DNA of 64,000 nucleotides from Tenodera sinensis (taxonomy: Eukaryota > Arthropoda > Insecta > Mantodea > Mantidae). Positions 34,989 through 47,820 of this stretch are shown piece by piece. Each line of letters begins with the position of its first letter. The stretch's first letter is position 1. Made by a program: the position numbers and the translations under genes. The stretch spans positions 172,476,719 to 172,540,718 of the forward strand of contig CM060964.1 of NCBI GenBank assembly GCA_030765045.1, written 5' to 3'. A model generated the notes under the pieces. It saw only the letters and a list, made by a program, of their open reading frames with translations. It did not search any database and was not told the DNA's origin.

Positions 34989-35573
34989 TACTTTTGGTAG
35001 GTGTAAAGTAAAAACGACAGATATAGTCTAGATAAAGAAACACTTTTATTTCCGTAAACAGTAACTTTGTACACTCGTTGCAACAGCAAGAAAGTGTTTT
35101 CCGATTCTCCAACAGCACGGCTCCGAATTCGTAACACAAAGAACTGTCCCTTCTCCGTCGGCACGACTCCTCGACGCTTCGCATACGTCTCTTCTTTCCG
35201 TCGGCACGACTACTCAACGCTTCACATACGTCTGACTGCCTGGACTCGGCACGACTACTCAACGCTTCACATACGTCTGACTGCCTGGACTCGGCACGAC
35301 TACTCAACGCTTCACATACGTCTGACTGCCTCTTCTGTCGCACTTTACCGCTATTTATATCTCCCAGGCACTATTCTGGAAAGTTCAGTTATTGCGGTGA
35401 AATACAAAGCGGAAGATTCTCGAAGTCTCTATCCTTTTCTCTCTTTCGGCAAGCGCCCCAAAAATGCGGCCATGCTCTGTCTCTTTCCTTCGGCTCCTTT
35501 GCGGTAGTGCCGACAATAATGCGATGGGTGACACTGCTGTTGTCGGCAATTAGGTGCGGCGGGCGCGGTGACA
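34989..35573 (-). repeat. 3' LTR, copy 2
   Basis: About 585 bp. Contains three near-perfect tandem copies (35200-35335) of a unit of about 44 bp built around cgactactcaacgcttcac. In copy 1 the corresponding region has two diverged units. Confidence 0.8.
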
Positions 35574-37164
35574 CTGCTCCCTCCTCAGAGCTGGTCGTCC
35601 CGACCAGCACTATCACTGCGGCATCTCCCTTGCGCCCCGGTGGACTAACCCATCGAACCTCTTCTCCAGGAGGCACGATCCTAGGTATCGCTGTTGGATA
35701 GTGTCCCTTGGTCCGGGTAGGACGATGTATGCTATCCTGCTTCGAAATTCTGCAACAGTACCGCCGGTCTTGACGGTCCCTCGTCCAGTTGCCCTTCCTC
35801 CTGGTGTGTTGACGGGCCAGCCTGCGCACTTGGAAACGGCTCACTGGATACCATGTCCGCCGACCTCTCTGGCGCACCTTCGCAGCCACCTTGCTTCCGA
35901 TGGGTCCAGCAACAAACCCCGCCACATCCGCGCGAGTCGCGTCCACCGCTGCACTCGTGTTCACTCGTGCTCGGCATGGCCTCTCCTGTATCCTGCCGTC
36001 CACAATGATGTCCGCCATTCTTCCGTTCACGGCACTATGCGTCAGGTGATTGGATGACTCCGACGGTCCCCCCATGTCCCACGCCAAGTCGGTTCTCGCG
36101 TGTTGCTCGTTTGCTTGTGCGCTTCCCTGGTGATCGTCCTCCACGTCATATCCTGGTTGGTTACGTACCCGACACACTCCTCCAGGGGATCCTCGACGAC
36201 GTCCCTGAACTGTCCCTTTGTCTTCCCCGAGACGTACACTTTCGTTATCTGAAACGGGCGCAACTGTCGCCTCGGCCACTAGGTGCTCCCTCACCGGCTC
36301 CGCGCTATTCCGTCTGCCCCTGGCATCCAGCACTTTAACGCTCTCGTCAACTCTTACTACCAGGGCGCCAAGACGTTCCCCGTCGTCCTCCACGACGTCC
36401 ACATGCTGGCAGAGGTCTTCCACCTTTTCGCCGAGTTCTTCCACGTCTTCCGTCACGCCAGTCAGTTCGCCGAGTTGTTCCACGACTTCCGTCACGCCAA
36501 TCAGTTCGCCGAGTTGTTCCACGTCTTCCGTCACGCCAATCAGTTCGCCGAGTTGTTCCACGTCTTCCGTCACGCCAATCAGTTCGCCGAGTTGTTCCAC
36601 GTCTTCCGTCACGCCAATCAGTTCACCGAGTTGTTCCACGTCTCCCCTCACATCATCTGAAACGGGCGCAACTGTCGCCTCGGCCACTAGGTGCTCCCTC
36701 CCCGGCTCCGCGCTATTCCGTCTGCCCCTGGCGTCCAGTACTTTGACGCTCTCGTCAACTCTTACTACCAGGGCGCCAAGACGTTCCCCGTCGTCCTCCA
36801 TGACGTCCACGTGCTGGCAGAGGTCTTCCACCTTTTCGCCGAGTTCTTCCACGTCTTCCGTCACGCCAATCAGTTCGCCGTCAATTTTCGCCGATAGCTC
36901 CGTCTTCATCTCTTTCAGCTCGGCAACGAGGTTGTTTCTCCTCTTCATTTCGGCAACGAGGTTGTCGTTTGCCGTCTTCATCTCTTTCAGCTCGGCAGCA
37001 AGGTTGTTGTTTCTCGTTTCCATTTTGGCAGCGAGGTTGTCGTATGACGTTTCCATTTTGGCAGCGAGGTTGTCGTTTGCCGTCTTCATTTCGGCGAATA
37101 ATTCTTTCATCATTGCCATCATCCTGGTTTCCGAATCTCCCTCCATCTTGGTTCTAACGTGCAC
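35389..37164 (-). CDS. Gag-like coiled-coil protein with 13-residue tandem repeats, copy 2
   Basis: 591 codons, aligned over its whole length with the ORF of copy 1: the same heptad-rich start (MKELFAEMKTANDNLAAKME), the same duplicated DLCQHVDV block and the same EQLGELIGVTEDV array (five clear units plus a degenerate one), and the same Arg-rich C-terminus reading through the polypurine tract into the LTR. Length differences between the copies are in multiples of three. No CCHC knuckle, protease, RT or integrase frame. An unbroken frame in two diverged copies suggests that the protein mattered to the element when they inserted. Confidence 0.6.
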   Translation of the reverse strand: MHVRTKMEGDSETRMMAMMKELFAEMKTANDNLAAKMETSYDNLAAKMETRNNNLAAELKEMKTANDNLVAEMKRRNNLVAELKEMKTELSAKIDGELIGVTEDVEELGEKVEDLCQHVDVMEDDGERLGALVVRVDESVKVLDARGRRNSAEPGREHLVAEATVAPVSDDVRGDVEQLGELIGVTEDVEQLGELIGVTEDVEQLGELIGVTEDVEQLGELIGVTEVVEQLGELTGVTEDVEELGEKVEDLCQHVDVVEDDGERLGALVVRVDESVKVLDARGRRNSAEPVREHLVAEATVAPVSDNESVRLGEDKGTVQGRRRGSPGGVCRVRNQPGYDVEDDHQGSAQANEQHARTDLAWDMGGPSESSNHLTHSAVNGRMADIIVDGRIQERPCRARVNTSAAVDATRADVAGFVAGPIGSKVAAKVRQRGRRTWYPVSRFQVRRLARQHTRRKGNWTRDRQDRRYCCRISKQDSIHRPTRTKGHYPTAIPRIVPPGEEVRWVSPPGRKGDAAVIVLVGTTSSEEGAVSPRPPHLIADNSSVTHRIIVGTTAKEPKERDRAWPHFWGACRKREKDRDFENLPLCISPQ

Positions 37165-37224
37165 CTTCTAACGACGATGTAACGAAACTAGAAGCAATTC
37201 GACGGATCCCACTTCTGACACCAG

Positions 37225-37811
37225 TGTGACTTTTGGCAGGTGTAAAGTAAAAACGACAGATGTAGTCTAGATAAAGAAACACTTTTATTTCCGTAAACAG
37301 TAACTTTGTACACTCGTTGCAACAGCAAGAAAGTCTTTTCCGATTCTCCAACAGCACGGCTCCGAATTCGTAACACAAAGAACTGTCCCTTCTCCGTCGG
37401 CACGACTCCTCGACGCTTCGCATACGTCTCATCTTTCCGTCAGCACGACTACTCAACGCTTCACATACGTCTGACTGCCTGGACTCGGCACGACTACTCA
37501 ACGCTTCACATACGTCTGAAGCCTGGACTCGGCACGACTACTCAACGCTTCACATACGTCTGACTGCCTCTTCTGTCGCACTTTACCGCTATTTATATCT
37601 CCCAGGCACTATTCTGGAAAGTTCAGTTATTGCGGTGAAATACAAAGCGGAAGATTCTCGAAGTCTCTATCCTTTTCTCTCTTTCGGCAAGCGCCCCAAC
37701 AATGCGGCCATGCTCTGTCTCTTTCCTTCGGCTCCTTTGCGGTAGTGCCGACAATAATGCGATGGGTGACACTGCTGTTGTCGGCAATTAGGTGCGGCGG
37801 GTGCGGTGACA
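37225..37811 (-). repeat. 5' LTR, copy 2
   Basis: 587 bp beginning TGTCACCGC at 37811 and ending GTCACA at 37225; TATA-like element at about 37590-37597. Differs from its partner by a handful of substitutions. Confidence 0.85.
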
Positions 37812-39193
37812 AAACTTTGTATCAAGCCTATAAGATGTATTAAATAAAAATGTAAAAAGTACGAATATGCATCGGATACTGTATAATATTTAAGGCTACT
37901 TGTTTTGCATTCACGTCCCTAGCGGTAGCTTGACAGAGTTACATGCATGTGCTGAAGAGGTGTCGGTCAAACTATTACTGTTTCGCCATCAATTATGGTG
38001 TAGCAGGAACATTGTTTCATATTGTGTGCTTTGAGGAGATTGAGGACTTAACATTTTTTCTTCTGCGTAGTTATATTCCTGTTTAATGTCGTATTGGATT
38101 TGTCTTCTTAATTTCAAACATATTGTTTTACAGCATCTAGTACCAGATGGCCTGATGTTTACCCTCCCGTCCCCCAAAATCACACACAAGAAAAAATAGT
38201 TTTTTCCTCACAATACCTTTTGACTTTACATTTCTGATGACACAATTATACAGAGTAAGACGTTACTTTCTCCATACTTAGCGTTATTACTGAAGTATTG
38301 TTTATAAATACTGCGTCCAATTTATAAATAATATGAGCTTCATCTGTATCCCGTTCTAATACATCTTCTGAACGCATTAAACGCTTAAGGATATGACAGT
38401 CAGAGCCCAACCAGTTTTGTAGAGGGAACTCAGCTCTTCTTTCCCTTACAGATATATACGTTTTTAAGGAAACAGTGCTGCTTCACTTTTCCTGTTATAT
38501 TACATGATGAATATATATATTGTCACGGCTCATTTTATTTTGAACTAATGAAACCTACACGTGATGTATGCGTCCTTTATTAGAGCAGTGAATATGTTAA
38601 ATAGGCTGTAGCGGCCCTAAGGGACTATCATTAAGTAACTTAATCTAATCACACCAGGGTATAAAACGGTAATAATTTAGCATAAAGCGACAGATGCATA
38701 TGACGTTAAGACATTTTTGTAATAGCTATGGCTAGAGAGTCAGTTAATTTTTAATATGAGGTGAACTTGGTGATTTCATACTTTGTGTTTTGGTAAATTC
38801 ATATAACTTATTTTTCACCCAGTGCCAGCACTCAGGAGCCCTTTCCCAGGAAGCTGCCAACGGAAAGGGACCCTTTCACAAGTAAGAATAGTATTTCTAG
38901 TTGTAAAAATATTTCCGTAAGTTGTGCTTGGACCTCACCAGAAAATTATTATTTATGTAAGAGGCCAACACTTATAGTCTAGAGGTAAACTGTGGCTGTA
39001 TAAAATAAAATTTGGTGCATGTACTTTCTTAAAAATTCGTACCTGATAAGACCTTCATCGCACGAAATACTTAACCTTTACTAGGAGTTCAAAAATAATT
39101 GAGATAATACATACTAGCAATGATGTCTTGTGAGCTCAACTTGACCGGAGCTAACTTTTAGCGATAAAGATAAAGTACTTATTATTATAAACC
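37812..39193. other. No gene recognised
   Basis: AT-rich; no ORF above 66 codons and no repeat identified. Confidence 0.4.
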
Positions 39194-39202
39194 ACGCATA
39201 AA

Positions 39203-39395
39203 GAATAAAAGCAGTTCAGTGCACTTGGCTTCCGGTGAAGGCGGCGTCATTTTTCTGGGGATTACCGACGTTTCGCTCCTTCTGTTGTGAGCTTCTTCTG
39301 GGCTGTTGGAGCGAAACTTCGGCAATCTCCAGAAAAATGACGCGGCCTTCATCGGAAGCCAAGTGCACTGATCTAGACACAGGCCGTGGAAGCTT
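39203..39395 (+). mobile_element. Inverted PLE terminus insertion with 9-bp target duplication
   Basis: Arms of about 62 bp, from cagtgcacttggcttccgg to cgtttcgctcc and its inverse, surround a 26-bp centre. The right arm is followed by caggccgtggaagctt, the PLE-terminal sequence also seen at 27518-27789. acgcataaa flanks the insertion (39194-39202 and 39396-39404). On the minus strand 39268-39300 has a hammerhead-like pattern CAGAAGA-stem-GAAAcGTC with one core mismatch. Confidence 0.6.
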
Positions 39396-39503
39396 ACGCA
39401 TAAAATTCAATAAAATTAGTTATTATCTTACTATAAGCTACAACATTGTGCTTTATACAAAACTATCATTATTGAAGTTACCTTTTACAAAAGAAGACGC
39501 TAA

Positions 39504-40457
39504 TTATTTAAACAGGAATTGTGCTCTCCTATTCTGCTCAGTAAATGTTATCACCTCTTCGTTAAAGCTCCCTTTGTTAACAGTGTATTCTTTCTCAATT
39601 GGAAACATTACTAAGGCATTGAGACTTTCTTGTCCCGTTATATTTCTTAAACGGGTTTTAACGCATTTTAGTGTGCTGAAACAGCTTTCAGATTTAACTG
39701 TGTCACTGGAGTTGTTAGAACAACAATTTGCAATTGTATTGTTTCTGAAAAGGTGTCCTCTAAATTGTTTTAATGAAAAAAGAATACAGTACACTAACAG
39801 TATCTATGTCCTTAATCTCTTCACTAGAAGAACAAACTACACGAAGTTCACTCTTCCGTTTTCCTCTTCCATTTAAGGCACGTACTTGGAATAGTTGTGA
39901 CAGTCACCATGCAATTTGGACTTCTTGTTAATTTGGTAGGATTAACTATTAACTAAATTGAAGCGCTCTAAGTGCTCAGTTGCACCAAAGATTTCTTCAG
40001 CTTGTTAAATAATTATATCTCAACATAAAATAAGCACACGGTTACATATCCTTTACTCCATGCTGTGTTCCTCGGAGTGCAGATCCACAATCATTTGTTT
40101 GACAGACCAGTTTATGTTGCAGTCCGTAATGCTCCAATGCTCCCAGTCTGATATGTGCTATCTCTGGTGTGGATCTTTCATTAAGATGTATGCAACCATG
40201 AAAATGCTCCAGTGCTTGTGATCTCTGAGCAAAACGAGGAACCGTTAACAACTTTGTCTTACTGGAGGTATCATGATTTCATCCGCATGCACAGACATAA
40301 ACATTGCTTTGTTTACTTCATCCTGGAGGGTTCCTTTGTAAACCTGGCACATGGTACATTCCAGTAACTCATTTTGTATTATTATTGCAGATGTATATTG
40401 TTTATTTGGGTTCCTTAAAATGCTCATGTAAGTAACTATGTAGGTTAGCAGTTTCAT
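39504..40457 (-). pseudogene. hAT transposase, ZMYM1-like, relic 4
   Basis: Minus strand, N to C: IIIQNELLECTMCQVYKGTL and VNKAMFMSVHADE (catalytic Asp region, with ETTD decayed to EIMI), then RFAQRSQALEHFHGCIHLNE and ALRGTQHGVKDM, then the C-terminal FSTLKCVKTRLRNITGQESL with LNALVMFPIEKEY. The order matches the 11.9-13.4 kb hAT family. The central part between ALRGTQHG and FSTLK (several hundred residues in full-length members) is deleted or unrecognisable. Confidence 0.75.
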
Positions 40458-40654
40458 GTACCTACTAGTTTCAATAATCTGCCTCTATTGAGGGATTCTT
40501 TTGTTTCACTATGTCCTCTTAGCGCAACTTCATGTTCACCACAGAATATCTGCCAGTTTAGTAATTCATTGTGTCGTGTAACACATTGTCCATGTTGTGT
40601 TCGAAAATCAACTTTTCCCAACAGGGCTAATTTTAAGAAGTTTCAAATGTGAGA

Positions 40655-40885
40655 AGATTTATTTTAGGTCTAACGTCCATTAACCTTATGGATAATTTCG
40701 TACGAGGAATGAATGGGTGGAATGATGCTCAAATTAGCCCGGGATCCATAGAGCTTAAAGTTACCCCTCAGGATAAGGGTAAACACCGGAAATAACCTTG
40801 TCCAGATAACTCACACTAACCAGATTTGAACGCGGGACTCCTTGAATGTGAGGCAGACGCGTTGGCCCCACAACACAGAGGCGGT
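40655..40885 (-). repeat. tRNA-derived SINE
   Basis: On the minus strand, a head with ggggccaacgcgtctgcctc (box A region) and gcgttcaaatctgg (degenerate box B) is followed by tatttccggtgtttacccttatcctgagggg and catccattcattcctcg. Orientation and spacing of the boxes fit a tRNA-derived SINE; distinct in sequence from the SINEs at 13.5 and 17.6 kb. Confidence 0.6.
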
Positions 40886-41097
40886 CGAGAAGAACTTATT
40901 TTATGTGACTTAATTTTTTCTGAAAGACGAAAGTTGCCAATACCATGAACTACCGATGAAGAATCGCCACAAAAAGCTAACAGGTCAAACCCACTGTTTT
41001 CTTGATCTCGCTACCTGTTGACTATGGTTTCTTCATGTAACAGCGTGGATTGAAATAGCATGACTGCGACTTGTGCCTCTGTATTACTAAACCATTA

Positions 41098-41344
41098 GGA
41101 ATGGGCGTCGCGAAGGAGGCCGGGGCAAGGGAGCCCGCGGCCCCCTCTTGGAAGCTAATGAACTTAATGTGCAATCAATAGCTCACTATTGGACTATTAT
41201 TTTTATTTTGATGTAAAGAACATTTTTTATTTAGCACAAGTTACTAAAATTATCCACAACAAATACAATAACTTTTGACAACAAAATAAATGAATTAATA
41301 TTGTTTGGTTGCAAACTTCCAACATGCACCCTCACCCCCTGGGG

Positions 41345-41408
<64 letters not shown>

Positions 41409-41427
41409 CCTGCCGACGCCCATGCCG
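41098..41427. mobile_element. MITE-like element with TTA flanks and internal poly(A)
   Basis: 330 bp. Left end GGAATGGGCGTCG and right end (inverse) CGGCATGGGCGTCG form an imperfect inverted pair. TTA flanks both sides (41095-41097, 41428-41430), which fits PIF/Harbinger-type targeting. A run of 63 A (41345-41407) lies just inside the right end. No coding capacity. Confidence 0.5.
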
Positions 41428-41489
41428 TTAGAATGGTCAGTCTTAACCGTTTAATGCGAAGTTGTTCTTAGTTAACGAACATCTGAAAT

Positions 41490-41655
41490 GGCATCTTCGC
41501 CGAGAAAACTCAGACCACGCCAACAATGATGTCCACCACAGATGTGGATGAAACGTCTGGACCTCTAAGCTCTAGCAGACCACGACTTTTAAGCCCGGAA
41601 GAAATCTCTAGCTTTAATTCTAAACTCCGGCCGTGAAAGCTTCCGATTATTCAAC
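41490..41655 (+). mobile_element. PLE terminal fragment
   Basis: aatgatgtccac...gtggatGAAAcGTC (41524-41555), then gaccacgacttttaagcccg and ctccggccgtgaaagcttcc, in the same order as the right arm and tail of the 27.5-kb PLE terminus. The hammerhead-like core has C3 replaced by A. The 5' limit and target duplication were not found. Confidence 0.5.
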
Positions 41656-43680
<2,025 letters not shown>

Positions 43681-43990
43681 TGTTATTGTTACTTTTATTG
43701 TTACTATTATTGTTACTATTATTGTTACTATTATTCTTACTATTATTCTTATTGTTATTATTAGTTTTATTATTAATTCTATTCTACTTAATTCTTATTT
43801 TTTATAGTTATTACCATTATCTTTACTGTTACTCGTATTAGTATCATAATTATTATTTTTAGTCCAATTGGGTTTAGAATTATCATTTTCTTTATTATCT
43901 GAATATTAATATTTTTCCTATTGTTATGAATTATTATTATGCTATTATTTTCATCATTATTATTATCAATATCATCATTAAACGCTAGTG

Positions 43991-45182
43991 TTATGGTAAC
44001 TTCATCTATAGACTAGGTGTTCAAAATGATGCCTTGTTGATTGATAGAATGTTCCAGTCGTCTTCTTGTATCCATATGGACGTTTCTGAAAATTGCTGAT
44101 GTTACAGATGCACATGCTTCCATGCTTCTTTAACTCAGTTTTCTATGATTTTATAGGTATGAAATCAATACTTTACACACTTAAGGATGTTTATGTTGTA
44201 CACTGTCAAACAACGTTCCGGCACAGTCCGTTTTATAGTTTTGAGGGAATTAATTGTTTAATTTATTCTCAATGCGAAAATACCTTAATATTAAGGTATA
44301 ATATTAATATTAAAAATGTTCAATGCGCATCAAAAACTAAAATATCACAACAGTTATGTTATTTTGTAAACTCTGTTTGCCCCATAAACACCAAAAAATT
44401 CTGCTGGAAGAAAATATGATTACTTTTAAAGTACTTAATTTCTTTGCTTTTATAAACATTGAAACATTTCTGGAAACTGTTTGTGTATGGAATTTGGTTG
44501 TTTTTGAGCCCTTTTAGCACCATATTTTGTTCAAATATTGCCGAAAATTTTAGCAGAAACGGTGCGTTTAAACGTACCGCGCATGGCATTTATACAACTT
44601 GCGTTAGACCTTTGAAAATGCCGGAATCTAAAAAAACTTTACTGCCAACCGGTGACTGAAGGTTTAGGGAACATTTAGATGCATAAATCTAAAAATCAAC
44701 AACTTGATAATTTTTCGATTAATCCTGTGGTCCCAGGTTAAATTTCTGCTCATCGTTTACTCCAACATTGGGCTTTTCCTCCGTAGGCGAAGCATGGTGT
44801 GGTTTTCCATCTACAACGATTTCCTTTCAATTATTTGGCTTTCATTACATTTTCTTGTGAATTTTCAGGTGCTTTACAGGTCTCGTGGCATATGCTGGAG
44901 CCGGATAAAGGTGCAAATGCTTCTCAAAGGAAAAAGTATCCCCGTGCACACTAGGGTTTTCTGTTCCACGGGTCGCTCATCGCTCTTACTCTCGCTCTTA
45001 CGTATTTATATAATTATACTAAAGTGGTTTACCTACATGTGTAATTAATCTCAAGTATTTAGCTTGTTTCTGTAACTAAACAGAAGCTGTTTACGCATTT
45101 AAATATACATATACTGGACTTAATGTACTTGTAAGAGAGAGTAAGATGAGGTACTATCTTTCACAAAAATAAATACGCCGCT
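43991..45182. other. No gene recognised
   Basis: Frames of 108 and 114 codons (44093-44419, 44704-45048) show no domain. Confidence 0.4.
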
Positions 45183-45530
45183 GCATACGATGCTTGCGCA
45201 AAGAGTCACCTAATTCTCAGGCGTCCTTGTATGGATGGTATGAGGATTAAATTAGTCATATGCTTCCCTGGCTGTTCAGAAAGGAACCATCGGCTTACCT
45301 CGCAGATTTTAAAAGCAATAGTTTAAGAATCCTCCTACATTAACGGGCAAATGTTGCAATTTTAACTTCAGTTCTCCTGTAGAAAATATATTTTTATTCT
45401 TGTTTCTTTTAGCATGTAGTAGAATGCAAAACGGATTCTAGTGTTGGTGCCTTGCTTACAAACGTAAGCTTAAACAGCAACGCATGGTTTCCGTGCTTGG
45501 CTTATAGCTGAACTTGCTAAAGTGTGTTGC
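45183..45530 (-). repeat. R1 copy D
   Basis: Same orientation as copy A: gagtcacctaattctcaggcg, then gatggtatgagga, then acaaacgtaagctta. More diverged than the other three copies. Confidence 0.6.
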
Positions 45531-45964
45531 TGTAATCAACAGTGCTGGTCTAAACCTAGATCGAATACTATTGAAAGCGTCTTCTTTATTTCAGTTTGTT
45601 TGTTCTCTCTTGGTTTGTATGTTAAGCAAATGTCATGTTTATATAATCGGTGTGAAATATGAAGCTATACAAATTAACATAAACTTTTCTGATAAAGCTC
45701 TTCCTGTAGAGCAGCAACTTACATGGCTATGTTTATTTCTTATATTGTTGTAAGTTTTCTCTTTGTCTTATTAATGCTAAAATATGGTTCAAATTTTACA
45801 ACTGAATGTTTTATAAGGTATTAATCATAATTGCTCAAAATACAACAGCAAATATGCCTACTTCAACTGTCAGCCATCCCTCCTCATATTAAAACTATTT
45901 TGCTGTATATATATATTCAAGGTTACCTCTTTATAAATCTCGCAGATTATTACATGTTAAAATA

Positions 45965-46719
45965 TACAATGGATATATGCAAACTACGCATGTTCTTCGG
46001 GTTAGAAAGACTCGACAAGCAAGGCACAACAAACCAAAACAGTCAAAACAGCAACGCATGGTTTCCGTCCCGGTAAAGGACGGGGAGGGCCCACGTAAAA
46101 TAACGTACTTCGAACCTGTATTGTTAACCCTTTCAGTACCGAGTGATTTTGCTACTTATGACGTTCTTCCTCTAATTCAAAACTGGTTTAGATTAGGCGG
46201 TCTGGGACACCTTCAGCCTACTGGCTTCAATAACCATGATCGTTGAGGCAACACGTAGTGCACTGGCCACGCACTCAAAGCCTGAGGTCATGAGTTCGAC
46301 TCTCGGCAACCGCAGTCAAATGTGCCTGTGGTAAAGGACGGGGAGGGCCCACGTAAAATAATCAGTGTGATGGCATGCGTGAATGTGACGGGGTACCATT
46401 TGACTGCGGTTGCACGGATTTTGCATCTTTTCTTAAAAAAAAAAACACTACAATATAAATTGTAAAAAAATAATTTTTTACAATTGAAATACGTCTCAAA
46501 TACGTATGTTTAATTGGTGACAGACAGTATAACAAGAATATAGCATAAAAACAGCTAAAACTAGTACAAATAGGGAAAAAATACTTATGTCCATGATCAT
46601 GGACGCCGGAACTGAAAAGGTTAATGTTCACATTACTGTACAATGGATATATGCAAACTACGCATGTTCTTCGGGTTAGAAAGATTCGACAAGCAAGGCA
46701 CAACAAACCAAAACAGTCA
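45965..46719. repeat. 81-bp direct repeats flanking 593 bp of mosaic sequence
   Basis: 45965-46045 and 46639-46719 differ at one base (aagactcgac versus aagattcgac). The interior holds a 31-bp duplication (ggtaaaggacggggagggcc...) at about 46073 and 46333, and the tRNA-like segment described separately. The first 81-bp copy is followed by aaacagcaacgcatggtttc, which also ends R1 copy D near 45474. Confidence 0.8.
46226..46415 (+). repeat. SINE-like tRNA-related segment with hairpin
   Basis: gagttcgactctcgg at about 46289-46303 resembles a box B. caaccgcagtcaaatg (46305-46320) and its perfect inverse (about 46399-46414) could form a 16-bp stem. The box A is weak, so assignment as a SINE is tentative. 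Confidence 0.4.
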
Positions 46720-47579
46720 TTTTAGATATTTTAATAAACTCGGCATGATTGCACTCCTTTATGTTTAATTATGCCTTCGTACGACACAAATGCCATGCTA
46801 AGTGAGAATAAGACGCAATATATCAAAAGCAAATAAATTTAAGATATTAAATAGCATAGGAACGCTTTTAATAGTATAAAATACGGTTTTAATGATCATA
46901 AGATTATTGTTATACGACCGTGATGCTAATGAATAAAGTAATTAATTATATACAAAAGAAAGCACAATGCAGTTGTAGGTTACTTCAACGAGAAGCAACC
47001 GGTTGGCCTCACAGTGTCGTCATGCTGTATATTTCCAAGCACTACACAATTGTTACAATGTCCCGGTTTCTACTATGAGCTTTTGAGCTCATTTTCCAAT
47101 GCAGAAAAAAGCTATAGAGATTTAAAGATGTTTGTTAATTTTGTGTTTCAGAAAATAAGCATGCTGGAAGGGGAGTTCGAGCCGCCAGGAGCTAGCAGCT
47201 CTGAGTTCTACGGATCCTGACGGCTGCTCGTAGATATGTTACCAGAATAACTGGGAGGCGTTGGGCTCAGCAATATCGGAAACAGGAGCAAGTACACGAG
47301 AGAAATAGCAGCGTTCGTAAAGGATCTTTTACTCTGAAGATAAGAATCTAGGAGAAATACGGAGGGGGCCAGATCCAGGCTACTGGTAGAAACATTGGCA
47401 GAGAGCCTTAAGGTTCACCGACTTTGACGATACCTCGAGGGCTTTAGGTCTTCCGGGACCTTTCAGGTGGACCACAGCGAGTCCCAACGAGGGAGGGAAA
47501 GGGTTCCTGTGCGCATATGGTCCTTGCCAAGCTGCACTTAACGCCTTCGCTGACATTTGCGGCCCTGAAAGAAGCAACG
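46720..47579. other. No gene recognised
   Basis: A 68-codon plus frame at 47014-47220 has no recognisable domain. Confidence 0.4.
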
Positions 47580-47820
47580 GGATGAACGATGAATGAAATG
47601 ACCAATGAAGTGAAATGGAAGGGCAGGAAATTCGGGAGATGTACTTATCCTTCCCAACATTCCCCTGGCGAAAGTCTTCAGGCAGAAGTAGTAAGAAGAA
47701 CCCTTTCAACTGCAGCTGAATCGAAGGTGGCTTGTCACTTTTATGGAAATAGCCAAAACATTAACTTTAAAACTGAAGGTTGCGTGCGAGATTCGAACCT
47801 GCGCAATACACTGTCTATGA

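Larger units (their letters stand above)
34989..37811 (-). mobile_element. LTR retroelement without pol, copy 2
   Basis: Inverse copy of the 19.4-22.0 kb element with the same structure: LTR, primer-site-like tggtgtcagaagtggg (about 37207-37222), one long ORF, the residual integrase end, polypurine tract, LTR. The LTRs are about 90 bp longer than in copy 1 because of extra tandem units. The outer end of the 3' LTR (about 34988) differs from the canonical end: ctacttttgg instead of tgtgacttttgg, so the last bases are altered and a target duplication could not be confirmed. Confidence 0.8.

Noticed and set aside
34909..35343. 144-codon frame with RQSDVCEALSSRAES repeats in the LTR
   Set aside because: Reflects the tandem units of the LTR and runs past the element end; not a plausible gene.
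35067..35507. 146-codon plus-strand frame in the LTR
   Set aside because: Shadow of LTR tandem units; broken in copy 1.
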